Origin: Saccharopolyspora galaxeae
GTDB taxonomy: Bacteria; Actinomycetota; Actinomycetes; Mycobacteriales; Pseudonocardiaceae
Direction: 5' to 3'
Assembly (NCBI RefSeq): GCF_016526145.1
Contig: NZ_JADDUE010000001.1
Coordinates: 682,001 to 746,000, forward strand
DNA length: 64,000 bases
Positions within the stretch are counted from its first letter, which is position 1, and every line of letters starts with the position of its first letter. Shown here piece after piece: positions 1-8,527 of this stretch. The position numbers and the translations under genes are program-made. The notes beneath the pieces were generated by a model. It was not told the origin of the DNA and ran no database searches. It worked only from the letters and a program-made list of their open reading frames with translations.

Positions 1-2
1 TC

Positions 3-527
3 CTGCTGGTCGACGTGCGCCGCACGATGCTCGGGTTCATCGACTCGCCGCACCTGATGGAGTACACCGTCACGACCGAGCAGCTCAAGAACAACGTCCG
101 CGACGTGGCCGCGGCGCTGAAGAAGCGGATGCCGGGTCCGGACGTGACCCAGCAGCAGCTGCGGGACCGGTCCTGGTGGACGGGTCCGGAGCTGTTCGTC
201 GTGATCGACGACTACGAGCTGGTCTCGCCGCAGGGCAACAATCCGCTGACGCCGTTGCAGGAGTACGTCGCCCAGGCCACCGACGTGGGCCTGCACATGA
301 TCATCGTGCGGAACTCCGGCAATGCGGGTCGCGCGCTGTTCGAGCCGATCATCGGCAAGATGCGGGAGGTTTCCGCGCCGGGTCTGGCGATGAGCGCCAA
401 CAAGGACGACGGGCAGCTGGTCGGCAACATCAAGTCGCGGCAGCTGCCGCCGGGCCGGGGCACCTTGGTCAGCAGGCGGCTGCGGACGCCGCAACAGATT
501 CAGACCGCGATGATCCGCCCGGAGTGA
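3..527 (+). CDS. eccC: Type VII secretion ATPase EccC, C-terminal end (5' truncated by window)
   Basis: This is the last 174 residues of an EccC-type FtsK/SpoIIIE ATPase, the motor of the ESX secretion machine at the inner membrane. The fragment matches the third ATPase domain: a WWTGPELFVVIDDYELV Walker-B-like strand around residue 60 and the terminal sequence LPPGRGTLVSRR. The reading frame is open from the window edge, so the start lies upstream. The genes that follow (Hsp70-like secretion-associated protein, two WXG100 genes, rplM, rpsI) reproduce the order beside eccC4 in M. tuberculosis, which points to ESX-4. The family assignment is firm; the ESX-4 label is inferred from context. Confidence 0.93.
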   Translation: MLVDVRRTMLGFIDSPHLMEYTVTTEQLKNNVRDVAAALKKRMPGPDVTQQQLRDRSWWTGPELFVVIDDYELVSPQGNNPLTPLQEYVAQATDVGLHMIIVRNSGNAGRALFEPIIGKMREVSAPGLAMSANKDDGQLVGNIKSRQLPPGRGTLVSRRLRTPQQIQTAMIRPE

Positions 528-553
528 TCGCCGGACCGGATCGGGCAATACCA

Positions 554-588
554 CGGACCTCCCTCGCCGATCGGTGGGGGAGGTCCGC
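554..588. terminator. Hairpin after eccC
   Basis: A nine-base stem, GGACCTCCC pairing with GGGAGGTCC, closes a loop of about 14 nt just downstream of the eccC stop. There is no clear U-tract, so it is a likely but not classical terminator. Confidence 0.45.
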
Positions 589-660
589 CGTTCCAGGCGT
601 GCGGAACGCGAAATCATGACACGATCGAGCGAAGATCTTGCTCCGATGTAACACTTAAAC

Positions 661-679
661 TGTGTCCATGTCGGACACA
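661..679. promoter_or_regulatory. Inverted repeat over the HTH gene start codons
   Basis: TGTGTCC and GGACACA flank a 5-nt spacer and cover both candidate start codons (GTG 662, ATG 668) of the downstream HTH regulator. The position suits an autoregulatory operator or a structure that blocks translation. A TTAAAC hexamer just upstream could be a -10 box, giving an almost leaderless transcript. This is a candidate only. Confidence 0.4.
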
Positions 680-1558
680 CCGCGAGCTCGTGCTCTGGGA
701 AAGGAATTACGCTCCGCACGGGCGGAGTCCGGGTTGACGATGCGCCAGGTCGGCAGCTTGATCGGCTGTTCGGAAGCAAAGGTCAGCCGGCTGGAGACCG
801 CCCGGCGCAGACTGTCCCCGCCCACCGTGCGCGCGTTCCTGGACGCGCTCGACGTGCGCGGCGGGGAACGGGACCGGCTGCTGCGGATGGCGCACGACAT
901 CGATCGCACCGCCTGGTGGGAATCCGGCGGCGGGCTGCCCGCGCAGCTCACCGAACTCGCCGACGCGGAAAGCCGCGCGGTGCGCATCACCGAACTGTCC
1001 GAAGTGCTCATTCCGGGGCTGCTGCAGATCCCGGAGTACTCCCGCGCGCTGTTCGCCGCGACCGAAGTGGAACCGCAGCACCGCGACCGGCTCGTCGCGG
1101 CCCGGCTGGCGCGCCAGCAGATCTTGAACGAGCCGGAACCGGTGCGCTACCTGGTGCTGCTGGACGAGGCGGCGCTGCGCCGGGCGGTCGGCGGCAGGCT
1201 GGTGATGGCCGACCAGTTGCGCGCGGTGCTCAAAACGGCCCGGCTGCCGAACGTGACGCTGCAGGTGATGCCGTTCTCGCTCGGCGCGCACACCGGGCTG
1301 GACGGCCCGTTCCTGCTGCTGGAGTTCGAGCGGAGCAAGCCGCTGGTGCACTTGGAGCAGCGGCGCTGCGGCGCATTCCTCGATGCTCCGGAAGATGTCA
1401 CCCCGTTCCAGCGCGCTCGCTCTACGCTGTGCCGGACCGCGATGAGCCCGGCGCGTTCGGCCGACCTCGTCGCGGCCTATGCCGATGCGTACGAGCGTGA
1501 GGAGGACACCGGTGATGGGCGGCGGGAAGCGCTGGCGGAAGTCGAGCTACAGCGGTAG
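662..1558 (+). CDS. XRE-family HTH regulator with DUF5753 domain
   Basis: A 298-residue DNA-binding protein. An N-terminal helix-turn-helix (about residues 12-65, with GLTMRQVGSLIGCSEAKVSRLE) is followed by a DUF5753 domain containing the typical IPGLLQIPEYSRAL and LDGPFLLLEF segments. Proteins of this architecture are very common in Streptomyces and Pseudonocardiaceae and are usually paired with a DUF397 gene, as here, where the DUF397 start lies inside its 3' end. The start is GTG 662 or ATG 668, both inside an inverted repeat. The pair separates eccC from the secretion-associated Hsp70 gene, so it is an insertion relative to M. tuberculosis. Target genes are unknown. Confidence 0.88.
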   Translation: MSMSDTPRARALGKELRSARAESGLTMRQVGSLIGCSEAKVSRLETARRRLSPPTVRAFLDALDVRGGERDRLLRMAHDIDRTAWWESGGGLPAQLTELADAESRAVRITELSEVLIPGLLQIPEYSRALFAATEVEPQHRDRLVAARLARQQILNEPEPVRYLVLLDEAALRRAVGGRLVMADQLRAVLKTARLPNVTLQVMPFSLGAHTGLDGPFLLLEFERSKPLVHLEQRRCGAFLDAPEDVTPFQRARSTLCRTAMSPARSADLVAAYADAYEREEDTGDGRREALAEVELQR

Positions 1559-1793
1559 CCAGTCGGCTTGCGTGGAGGTCGGCGGCGTGGCGGCGGTGGT
1601 CCGCGTCCGGGATTCCAAGGACCGTTCCGCGGTGTTGCGCTTCCGCCGCGAGCAGTGGCGCAGCTTCGTCGCCGACCTCAAGCGGCGCGAATCGCCGTTT
1701 CCCGCGCGGCGCATTGCCGCAGTTCTGCGCGCGAATGCGCCCGCACCGTTTTGCAGCGGCACACCGGGAGCGGACGTCAAGCGATCTGTGTGA
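1515..1793 (+). CDS. DUF397 domain protein
   Basis: A 92-residue protein whose first 55 residues carry the DUF397 signature: WRKSSYSG, a CVEV strand, VRDSKDR and a closing FVADLK. ATG 1515 is chosen because the domain begins a few residues later; GTG 1512 is equally possible. It overlaps the 3' end of the HTH gene in another frame, so the two are probably translationally coupled. In characterised actinobacterial pairs the DUF397 partner acts with its HTH protein. The tail beyond about residue 58 is arginine- and alanine-rich and has no recognisable domain. Confidence 0.85.
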   Translation: MGGGKRWRKSSYSGSQSACVEVGGVAAVVRVRDSKDRSAVLRFRREQWRSFVADLKRRESPFPARRIAAVLRANAPAPFCSGTPGADVKRSV

Positions 1794-1974
1794 ATGCCAC
1801 CCGATCGAGGGCAGATTGTTGAAGTGAGCGCACCCTCGGCACCTAGGCTGCTTCGGTGAATTCTGATCGGGGGGGAGTTCAACTCGGGCAAAGTTCCGTT
1901 CCCGTCGGCAAGCCTGCCTGCCGCCGAAGACACCGCCGCTGCAGCGTCCGGGTCGGAGGTTCGGCCGGTGGCGC

Positions 1975-3897
1975 GTGAAGGAGTTGTTGGTGTCCCTGCA
2001 CGTCTCGGTCGACTTCGGCACCTCCAGCACTTGCACCGTGGTCTCCGCGGGCGGCGGTGAGCCGCAGGTCGTGGCCATCGACGGCCGCCCGCTGGTGCCC
2101 TCCGCGGTGTTCGCGGCGGCCGACGGCACGCTGTTCGTCGGCAACGAGGCGGAACGGCAGGCCGCGGTCGACCCGTCCCGCTTCGAACCGCATCCCAAGC
2201 GGCGCGTGGACGAGGGCGAACTGCTGCTGGGCAGCACCGTGCTGCGGGTCGGCGACGTGGTCCGGTCGGTGCTGCAGCGCGCTGTCGGCGAAGCCCGCAG
2301 GTACGCGGGCGGTGCGGCGGTGGAGCTGCTGGTGCTGACGCATCCGGCCGATTGGGGTTCGGTGCGCGCGGGCGTGCTGCGCCAAGCCGCGGCAGGGCTG
2401 GCGCAGCAGCTCGTGCTGGTGCCGGAGCCGGTGGCCGCGGCGGTGTTCCACTCCTCCGGCTGCGGTCGGACCGGTTACGGGCAGGCCGGTTGCGGCGGCG
2501 CCGGCTACGGCCTGCCGGACGGCGGTGCGCTGGCGGTGCTCGACTTCGGCGGCGGCACCGTCGACGCCAGCGTGGTGTGCAAGCAGGGCCGGTCGTTCCG
2601 GGTGCTGGCGACCAAGGGCGACCCGAACTACGGCGGCGCCGACATCGATCAGGCGCTGCTGGAGCACATCGGCGGTGTCGTGTCCGGAATGGACCCGGCG
2701 GCCTGGCAGCAGCTGGTGGCGGGCCGCGAAATGGCCGACCGCCGCCGCAGGCGGGTATTGCGCCAGGACGTGCGGGGTGCGAAGGAGACGCTGTCCCGGC
2801 ACACCTACACCGACGTGCCGATGCCGCCGCCGTTCTCCGACGCGCACCTCACCCGCGCCGATCTGGAGCGGCTGGTCGCCGCGGCGCTGGCCAAGGCGGT
2901 CGACCTGGTTCCGGCGACGCTGCGCGAGGGCCGGGTCCCGCGTTCCCGGCTGGCCGGGGTCTTCCTGGTCGGCGGTTCCAGCCGGATTCCGCTGGTGTCG
3001 CGGCTGATCCACGAGCGAACCGGCGTGCTGCCGACCACTTTGGACCAGCCCGAGACCGTGGTCGCGCGCGGTGCGCTGCGCGCGGTGCGGCTCGATCCGG
3101 AACGAGCCGGCGGCCTGGCGCCCGCCGGGGCGCATCGCGGATCCAACGCCCCGACGGTGCGCAAGTACCCGAACTCGCCCGCGGGCGTTGCGCAGACCGC
3201 TGCGCAGGTGGCCGCGCCCGCGCCACCGCCGGTGCAGCCGGACGACTCGCTCAGCCGAGCGTCCACAGTGGTCATCGGCGGCAGCGATCAGACCCGCCCG
3301 GTGCTGCGGTGGCCCGCGGCGCAGCAGCGCAGGCGCGCCGTGCAGTGGCGGGGAAAGGCGCTGCCCCGGGTGCTCGGCGGCGGCGCCGCGTTGCTGGGCG
3401 TCGCCGCGATCGTGGCGGCCGCGCTGCTCTCGCCGGGTTCCGGCGGACGGGCCCAGCAGCCTCCGGCGGAGCACATCGCGCAGTACGAGTATTCCTTCGA
3501 CTACCCGGCGCAGTGGCAGCAGACCGGCGGAGACCCGAACCTCTGGCAGACGATCGTCGCCCCGGGCCCAGGTCGCGACGACCGGATCGTGGTGCAGGAA
3601 GGCGACCTCGGCTACGACACCGGGGCGGATCGGGCGCGGGCGGTGCGGGACCTGCGCGCGCAGTACGACCGGTTCGTCGCGCAGGGCAAGCCGTTCTCCG
3701 CTTTCGACGGCGATGTTTCGTTCGCCGGGCGCAACGCGGTGTACTACCGCGAAGACCTCGCGGGCACGACAGCGGAATGGTTCGTGCTGCACCAGGGCCG
3801 GTTCCAGGTCAGCGTCGGCTGCCGCTACACCGCCGCGGCCGAACAGGAGGTGCGGCGCGGCTGCGAGCAGGTCGTCTCCTCGCTGCGGGTGCCCTGA
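1975..3897 (+). CDS. Hsp70-fold type VII secretion-associated membrane protein (Rv3446c position)
   Basis: A 640-residue protein. The N-terminal 370 residues form an actin/Hsp70-type ATPase, seen as VDFGTSSTCTVV (phosphate loop 1), LDFGGGTVDASVV (phosphate loop 2) and VFLVGGSSRIP (adenosine motif). A proline-rich linker and one membrane segment (about residues 465-487) follow. The roughly 150-residue domain after the membrane (EYSFDYPAQWQQ onward) matches the type VII secretion-associated family typified by Rv3446c. No peptide-binding Hsp70 domain is visible. It sits between eccC and the two WXG100 genes, so a role in ESX-4 assembly or substrate handling is inferred. The start is GTG 1975; a second GTG near 1990 leaves the domains intact. 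Confidence 0.85.
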   Translation: MKELLVSLHVSVDFGTSSTCTVVSAGGGEPQVVAIDGRPLVPSAVFAAADGTLFVGNEAERQAAVDPSRFEPHPKRRVDEGELLLGSTVLRVGDVVRSVLQRAVGEARRYAGGAAVELLVLTHPADWGSVRAGVLRQAAAGLAQQLVLVPEPVAAAVFHSSGCGRTGYGQAGCGGAGYGLPDGGALAVLDFGGGTVDASVVCKQGRSFRVLATKGDPNYGGADIDQALLEHIGGVVSGMDPAAWQQLVAGREMADRRRRRVLRQDVRGAKETLSRHTYTDVPMPPPFSDAHLTRADLERLVAAALAKAVDLVPATLREGRVPRSRLAGVFLVGGSSRIPLVSRLIHERTGVLPTTLDQPETVVARGALRAVRLDPERAGGLAPAGAHRGSNAPTVRKYPNSPAGVAQTAAQVAAPAPPPVQPDDSLSRASTVVIGGSDQTRPVLRWPAAQQRRRAVQWRGKALPRVLGGGAALLGVAAIVAAALLSPGSGGRAQQPPAEHIAQYEYSFDYPAQWQQTGGDPNLWQTIVAPGPGRDDRIVVQEGDLGYDTGADRARAVRDLRAQYDRFVAQGKPFSAFDGDVSFAGRNAVYYREDLAGTTAEWFVLHQGRFQVSVGCRYTAAAEQEVRRGCEQVVSSLRVP

Positions 3898-4166
3898 TCG
3901 TCTGCCGGCGAGTACGCGGCCGTTGCGCAGAGGTTTCCGAGCGTTCGGTTCACCATCGCGAATCACTCCTGCAAATAGCGTCCATGAATCCGTTGTGCGC
4001 GGCACCTTTCCCGTTCGCGAATGCCTTGGTGGACCGCGGAAATCGGCGATGGCGTTCACAGCCGCAACTGTTTGGGCACAAGCGGGGACAACGCGGAACC
4101 GGGCATGGCAACCTCTCCGTCGTAGATGCATCGATCTTCGGGCGACGTTTGAAGGAGACCTGCGGT

Positions 4167-4478
4167 ATGAGCGGATTTGAAGCCGACGCACAGCAGATGG
4201 AGACGGCTGCGAGCCAAATCGAAGAGGTCCGCAGCAACGTCGACCACGCGGTGAAAACGCTGCACGGCCAGATCGAGCCGGTGATGGCGGGCTGGGAAGG
4301 GCAGCCGGCGATCGTCTTCCGCAGGCTGATGGAGCGTTTCCAGCAGAACGCGGACACGATCAACCGGAAGCTCGGTGAAATCGGGGAGGCCGTGCAGATC
4401 TCCGGCAAGGAGTACGACAAGAACGAGCAGGAGCAGGCCGACCAGATGTCCCGGATCGAGGGCTTGCTCGAAGGCTGA
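4167..4478 (+). CDS. esxU: WXG100 (ESAT-6-like) secreted protein, EsxU position
   Basis: A 103-residue helical-hairpin protein of the WXG100 family, the small dimeric substrates of type VII secretion. The turn motif is WEG near residue 43, and the C-terminal helix ends with acidic and polar residues (YDKNEQEQ). The start is ATG 4167 with a GAAGGAGA ribosome site. It is the first of two adjacent WXG100 genes upstream of rplM, the place of esxU-esxT in mycobacteria, so a heterodimer with the next product is likely. The symbol rests on position rather than on close sequence recognition. Confidence 0.88.
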   Translation: MSGFEADAQQMETAASQIEEVRSNVDHAVKTLHGQIEPVMAGWEGQPAIVFRRLMERFQQNADTINRKLGEIGEAVQISGKEYDKNEQEQADQMSRIEGLLEG

Positions 4479-4534
4479 GGGGCTTCGAACTTCCTGGTCC
4501 GATTCACCGACTACGTAACGTGCGAGGATAACTC

Positions 4535-4813
4535 ATGATCAAGGTCAATTTCGCGCAGCTCAGCCAGGCATCGGACGACCTGGGCGCGGTGTCCCGCAAG
4601 ATCCAGGCGGAGCTGGACGAGCTGGAGCAAAAGCTCAAGCCGCTGGTCGAAACCTGGAGCGGTGGTGCGATGGAGGCGTACAAGGGTGCGCAGCAGGAGT
4701 GGGACCAAGCCGCCAGGGAGATGGTCGAGACCGCCGCGAAGATGGGCGTGGCCGTCAACACCGCCAACGAGGCGTACCAGGCCGGCGAGCGGAAGAACGT
4801 GGGCAGGTTCTGA
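4535..4813 (+). CDS. esxT: WXG100 (ESAT-6-like) secreted protein, EsxT position
   Basis: A 92-residue WXG100 protein with WSG at about residue 42 between two amphipathic helices and the C-terminal YxxxE-type signal (YQAGE) near residue 82 that guides secretion of such dimers. It starts 56 bp after the preceding WXG100 gene with a GAGGATAAC ribosome site, so the two are almost certainly cotranscribed. Likely partner of the EsxU-like protein and substrate of the EccC machine encoded upstream. Confidence 0.9.
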   Translation: MIKVNFAQLSQASDDLGAVSRKIQAELDELEQKLKPLVETWSGGAMEAYKGAQQEWDQAAREMVETAAKMGVAVNTANEAYQAGERKNVGRF

Positions 4814-4822
4814 GGATTCCCG

Positions 4823-4897
4823 GGGACGTCGGCCACCGACGGTAGCCGATGTCCCACCGCACGCCGACCCCGCGGGCTGGACGCCCCGGGGTCGGCG
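4823..4897. terminator. Two tandem hairpins after the WXG100 pair
   Basis: The first hairpin (4823-4855) pairs GGGACGTCGGC with GCCGATGTCCC. The second (4862-4897) pairs CGCCGACCCCG with CGGGGTCGGCG. They lie 10 bp past the esxT stop and separate the secretion operon from the ribosomal-protein operon. There are no U-tracts. Confidence 0.6.
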
Positions 4898-5291
4898 GCG
4901 TCCGGTAGGCGGGTGTCCGCTCGTCCCGTGGTGCCGGGTAGCATCTCGGTCGGCGACGAGGCGGGCGTTCCGATGTGGTCGGCGAGCCCGGACTGGCGCG
5001 GCAGTGCGATCCAGGCCAAGCGACCCCGTTCGATCCGGCTTCGCGCCACCGAGTACCCTGATTGTTTGTTGTGCGGTGCGCGACTGCGGTGTTGGAGCGG
5101 TGACCGGACCCAGCGGAACGCCAGGCGTTGGCCGAGGCGGCGCCGGGGGAGCAGGTCTCCGGTGAACACCCAGGACGTGCCGGTTCCCCGGCCCGGCCGG
5201 GGCATCCGACCCGGCACGGTTCCGATGGGCTTCCCGGAGGAACACGGGGTCCGCACCGAGATTCCGACGCGAACGACGACGAGGTAGATCC
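4898..5291. other. Non-coding leader region upstream of rplM
   Basis: About 390 bp with no convincing gene. Open frames here lack a start context and recognisable content. It should contain the rplM-rpsI promoter; TACCCT at 5054-5059 is a possible -10 box, but no good -35 box was found. No known ribosomal-leader structure was recognised. Confidence 0.4.
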
Positions 5292-5738
5292 GTGCGCACG
5301 TACAGCCCGAAGGCCGGTGAGGTGACCCGCGCCTGGCATGTCATCGACGCCGAGGACGTGGTGCTCGGCCGGCTGGCCACCCAGGCCGCCCTCCTGCTGC
5401 GGGGCAAGCACAAGCCGATTTACGCCCCCCACATGGACACCGGCGACTTCGTCGTCATCGTGAACGCCGAGAAGGTGGCGCTGACCGGGAACAAGCGGGA
5501 GCAGGCGTTCCAGTACCGGCACAGCGGCTACCCGGGCGGGTTGCGCAAGCAGTCCTTCGGCCAGGTGCTCGAGTCGCACCCGGAGCGGCTGCTGGAGAAG
5601 GCCATCAAGGGGATGCTGCCGAAGAACAAGCTCGGCCGGGCGATGAGCAAGAAGCTCAAGGTCTACGCCGGACCGGAGCACCCGCACGCGGCCCAGAACC
5701 CGCAGCCGTACCAGATCAACGCGAAGGTCGAGAAGTGA
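5292..5738 (+). CDS. rplM: 50S ribosomal protein L13
   Basis: A full-length 148-residue L13, a large-subunit protein that binds 23S rRNA early in assembly. Diagnostic segments are [16 protein letters not shown] near the N-terminus, [12 protein letters not shown] around residue 55 and the YRHSGYPGG loop. The start is GTG 5292. It overlaps rpsI by four bases (GTGA), the usual actinobacterial operon arrangement. Expression is expected to be strong and growth-rate controlled. Confidence 0.98.
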   Translation: MRTYSPKAGEVTRAWHVIDAEDVVLGRLATQAALLLRGKHKPIYAPHMDTGDFVVIVNAEKVALTGNKREQAFQYRHSGYPGGLRKQSFGQVLESHPERLLEKAIKGMLPKNKLGRAMSKKLKVYAGPEHPHAAQNPQPYQINAKVEK

Positions 5739-6259
5739 CTGAGGGACCCGAGGACCAGCCCGTGACCACGCCCGCCGCGGAGGAGACTCCGCTGTCCGAG
5801 ACCGTCGGCGACAGCGTCGGCGAGATCTTCGCCGAGGAGGAGGCCCCGCGCGAGGTCGCGCCGATTCCGGCCGGCCGCCCGGTGCAGACCGTCGGTCGCC
5901 GCAAGCAGGCCATCGTGCGCGTGCGCCTGGCGCCGGGCAGCGGCGGTTTCAAGCTGAACGGCAAGGCGCTCGAGGACTACTTCCCGAACAAGGTGCACCA
6001 GCAGATCATCAAGGAACCGCTGACGCTGGTGGACCGCGCCGAGGGCTTCGACGTGACCGCGAACCTGCGCGGCGGCGGCCCCTCCGGGCAGGCCGGCGCG
6101 CTGCGCATGGCGATCGCCCGCGCGCTGTCGCAGCTGGACGGCGATGACCGTCCCGCGCTGAAGAAGGCCGGGATGCTCACCCGCGACTCGCGGGCCAAGG
6201 AGCGCAAGAAGTACGGCCTCAAGAAGGCGCGCAAGGCTCCGCAGTACAGCAAGCGCTGA
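5735..6259 (+). CDS. rpsI: 30S ribosomal protein S9
   Basis: A 174-residue S9. The conserved domain begins at [12 protein letters not shown] (about residue 50) and ends with the canonical basic tail [12 protein letters not shown], whose last arginine contacts P-site tRNA in known structures. The first 48 residues are an acidic extension common in actinobacterial S9. Its GTG start overlaps the rplM stop, so translation is coupled. Confidence 0.98.
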   Translation: MTEGPEDQPVTTPAAEETPLSETVGDSVGEIFAEEEAPREVAPIPAGRPVQTVGRRKQAIVRVRLAPGSGGFKLNGKALEDYFPNKVHQQIIKEPLTLVDRAEGFDVTANLRGGGPSGQAGALRMAIARALSQLDGDDRPALKKAGMLTRDSRAKERKKYGLKKARKAPQYSKR

Positions 6260-6272
6260 CCTTTCGTACGAT

Positions 6273-6322
6273 CCACGGGAGCAGTCGCGGCGTCGCACCC
6301 GGCGCCGAGGCTGCTCCCGTGG
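6273..6322. terminator. Terminator after rpsI
   Basis: CCACGGGAGCAG (6273-6284) pairs perfectly with CTGCTCCCGTGG (6311-6322), with a GC-rich loop between and TGTTTGTG following. It probably ends the rplM-rpsI transcript before glmM. Confidence 0.65.
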
Positions 6323-6382
6323 TGTTTGTGCCCGGCCGGTGCCGGGCTCGGCCTGCCGTCGACCCAGGAGGTTTCGCTGCCC

Positions 6383-7717
6383 ATGTCCCGGCTGTTCGGC
6401 ACCGACGGGGTCCGCGGTCTGGCGAACGCGGATCTGACGCCGGAATTGGCGCTGGCGGTCTCGGCGGCCGCCGCCCGCGTGCTCTACGACCGGGACGACT
6501 CCCGCCGCCGGGTCGCGGTGGTCGGCCGGGATCCGCGGGCGAGCGGGGAGATGCTGGAGGCCGCCGTCACGGCCGGGCTGGCCTCGGAGGGCATGGACGT
6601 GCTGCGGGTGGGCGTGCTGCCCACGCCCGCGGTGGCCTACCTGGTCGGTGAGCTGGGTGCGGACATCGGCGTGATGATCTCCGCTTCGCACAACCCGATG
6701 CCGGACAACGGGATCAAGCTGTTCGCCGCAGGCGGGCACAAGCTGCCGGACCTGGTCGAGGACGAGATCGCCGACCGGCTCTACGAGCAGGTGCAGCGTC
6801 CTACCGGACAGCACGTCGGCCGGGTGCGCGACGTGCCGGACGCGGTGCAGCGCTACGTGGACCACCTGCTGATCGCGACGCCGCAGCGGCTGGACGGCAT
6901 CAAGGTCGTGGTGGACTGCGCGAACGGCGCCGCTTCGGTCCCCGCGCCGGAGGCGTACAGCAGGGCGGGCGCCGAGGTCGTGGCGCTGCACGCCGAGCCG
7001 GACGGCCTGAACATCAACGACGGTGTGGGCTCGACGCACCTGGACGCGGTGCGCGCCGCCGTCGTGGAGCACGGCGCCGACCTGGGCATCGCGCACGACG
7101 GGGACGCGGACCGCTGCCTGGCGGTGGACGCGGAGGGCACCGTCGTGGACGGCGACCAGATCCTGGCGATCTTGGCCGTGGCGATGAAGGAGGCCGGCGA
7201 ACTCGCCGACGACACCTTGGTCGCCACCGTGATGAGCAACCTCGGCCTGCACCTGGCGATGCGGGAGCACGGCATCAAGCTGCGCACCACCGCGGTCGGC
7301 GACCGCTACGTGCTGGAGGAGCTGCGCGCGGGCGGGTTCTCGCTGGGCGGTGAGCAGTCCGGGCACGTGGTGCTGCCGGGCCACGCGACCACCGGCGACG
7401 GGCTGCTCACCGCGCTGCGCGTGATGGGCCGGATGGCGGCCACCGGCGGCACGCTCACTTCGCTGGGCACCACGATGCACCGGTTGCCGCAGGTGCTGGA
7501 GAACGTGCGAGTCGTGGACAAGTCGGTGGCGGTGTCCGCGCCGACGGTGACGCAGGCCGTCGCGGACGCCGAGGCCGAACTGGGTGAGCAGGGCCGGGTG
7601 CTGCTGCGCCCCTCCGGCACCGAGCAGCTGGTGCGGGTGATGGTGGAGGCGCCGAGCGAGGAGATCGCGGACGCGACGGCGCGGCGGATCGCCGAGGTCG
7701 TTGCTGCCATCCGGTGA
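6383..7717 (+). CDS. glmM: Phosphoglucosamine mutase
   Basis: A 444-residue enzyme converting glucosamine-6-phosphate to glucosamine-1-phosphate for UDP-GlcNAc and peptidoglycan. It has the N-terminal FGTDGVRG motif, the phosphoserine loop [12 protein letters not shown] near residue 100 (the Ser before HNP is phosphorylated), the metal loop DGDADR near residue 240, the sugar-binding GEQSGH, and the C-terminal phosphate-binding RPSGTE. ATG 6383 is chosen for its CAGGAGG ribosome site and because the family begins at MSRLFGTDG. It works directly before GlmS, encoded 3.6 kb downstream, as in M. tuberculosis. Confidence 0.97.
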   Translation: MSRLFGTDGVRGLANADLTPELALAVSAAAARVLYDRDDSRRRVAVVGRDPRASGEMLEAAVTAGLASEGMDVLRVGVLPTPAVAYLVGELGADIGVMISASHNPMPDNGIKLFAAGGHKLPDLVEDEIADRLYEQVQRPTGQHVGRVRDVPDAVQRYVDHLLIATPQRLDGIKVVVDCANGAASVPAPEAYSRAGAEVVALHAEPDGLNINDGVGSTHLDAVRAAVVEHGADLGIAHDGDADRCLAVDAEGTVVDGDQILAILAVAMKEAGELADDTLVATVMSNLGLHLAMREHGIKLRTTAVGDRYVLEELRAGGFSLGGEQSGHVVLPGHATTGDGLLTALRVMGRMAATGGTLTSLGTTMHRLPQVLENVRVVDKSVAVSAPTVTQAVADAEAELGEQGRVLLRPSGTEQLVRVMVEAPSEEIADATARRIAEVVAAIR

Positions 7718-7768
7718 TCTTGTGATTTAGGTCTCCGTTGCGCGGCGCAAGTGTGAGATGCTGCTCAC

Positions 7769-7930
7769 ATGGGTGCCATCGTCGTCGCCATAGTCGCAGT
7801 CGCGGCCGTCCTGCTGGTCGGGGCCATCATCGTGCTCGGCACGTTCGCGATCTTCGGGTCCAAAGCCATCAACGCAGTGCACGATGGCGGTCAGTGGTGG
7901 GTGAACCGCCGTCAGCGCCGCAGGCATTGA
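7769..7930 (+). CDS. Small single-pass membrane protein (53 aa)
   Basis: A short reading frame coding for an uncharged hydrophobic segment (about residues 3-29, Val/Ala/Ile-rich) followed by a polar tail ending in RRQRRRH. This is a typical inside-positive anchor. It lies 51 bp after glmM, and a second tiny membrane protein follows 13 bp later, so the two may be an operon. No family is recognised. The clean hydrophobic/positive layout favours a real gene over chance, but confidence is moderate. Confidence 0.5.
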   Translation: MGAIVVAIVAVAAVLLVGAIIVLGTFAIFGSKAINAVHDGGQWWVNRRQRRRH

Positions 7931-7943
7931 GCGGGGTGCGGTG

Positions 7944-8045
7944 ATGCGCGGAGGAGCCTTCGGCGACCTGCTCATCGTGGTCGTGCTTCCGCTGGCAGCG
8001 ATGCTGCTGTCGGTGCTGCTGACCTACTTCCTGACCGTGGGCTGA
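7944..8045 (+). CDS. Very small membrane protein (33 aa)
   Basis: Starts at ATG 7944 (or GTG 7941) and encodes MRGGAFGD followed by one transmembrane helix of about 22 residues, ending at VG. It follows the 53-residue membrane-protein gene by 13 bp, with GCGGGGTG as a possible ribosome site. No family is recognised. It could be an accessory subunit of a membrane complex, or spurious. Confidence 0.42.
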   Translation: MRGGAFGDLLIVVVLPLAAMLLSVLLTYFLTVG

Positions 8046-8221
8046 GCCGCTGCGTGCGGAAGGCCGCGAGCCGGTTGGCTCGGCGGCCGATTCTTGTTGT
8101 GCCCATCGACCGGGCCGCGTTCGCGATTGCAAGTGTTCTGCCCGACTCGCCTCCATCGCCGGCGCACCGCTGCCAGGATGCGTCGATCGAATTCGCCGCG
8201 ACCGGCCGGTGGAGGGCAGCC

Positions 8222-8527
8222 GTGACGACGGGAACGGGCACTTCGGGCCAGGACGTCCAGCGCGCGGCGCAGGCGTTCGCGGACGCGGCTGGGCGAATTC
8301 GCGCGCAGGCCGAGCAGATCGATGCGTGCGGGGCCGAGCCGGATCCGGCGGGCCGCCAATTCGGGCCGGAAGGTTCGGCGTACCGGGAGGCGATGCGCCG
8401 GCTCGGCGCGAACGTCCGAGCGTTCGCGGAGCGGAGCGACGAGTTCGCCGCGGCTTTCCGGACGGTCGCCCGCCGGTATTCCGAAATCGACCGGGCCGGG
8501 GCGGACGAGCTCGGGAAGGTGCGATGA
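8222..8527 (+). CDS. EspC/WXG-like small type VII-associated protein (Rv3440c position)
   Basis: A 101-residue, alanine-rich helical protein with the layout of EspC/WXG100-type secretion substrates: two long helices, the second with YREAMRRLGANVRAFAERSDEFAAAF. The start is GTG 8222, preceded by GGAGGGCA; the frame stays open upstream but without start context. Its stop overlaps the next gene's ATG (ATGA), indicating coupled translation. In M. tuberculosis the same slot after glmM holds Rv3440c of nearly equal length. Secretion by the neighbouring ESX-4 system is inferred from fold and position. Confidence 0.72.
   Translation: MTTGTGTSGQDVQRAAQAFADAAGRIRAQAEQIDACGAEPDPAGRQFGPEGSAYREAMRRLGANVRAFAERSDEFAAAFRTVARRYSEIDRAGADELGKVR

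Noticed and set aside
2352-4166. Plus-strand frame running into the first WXG100 gene
   Set aside because: Only the part from ATG 4167 has a ribosome site and natural composition; the rest overlaps the Hsp70-like gene in another frame.
1879-4191. 770-codon open frame on the minus strand
   Set aside because: It is antisense to the Hsp70-like gene, Arg/His/Pro-rich and without a domain. It is an artefact of high third-position GC. Similar long antisense frames across the window were treated alike.
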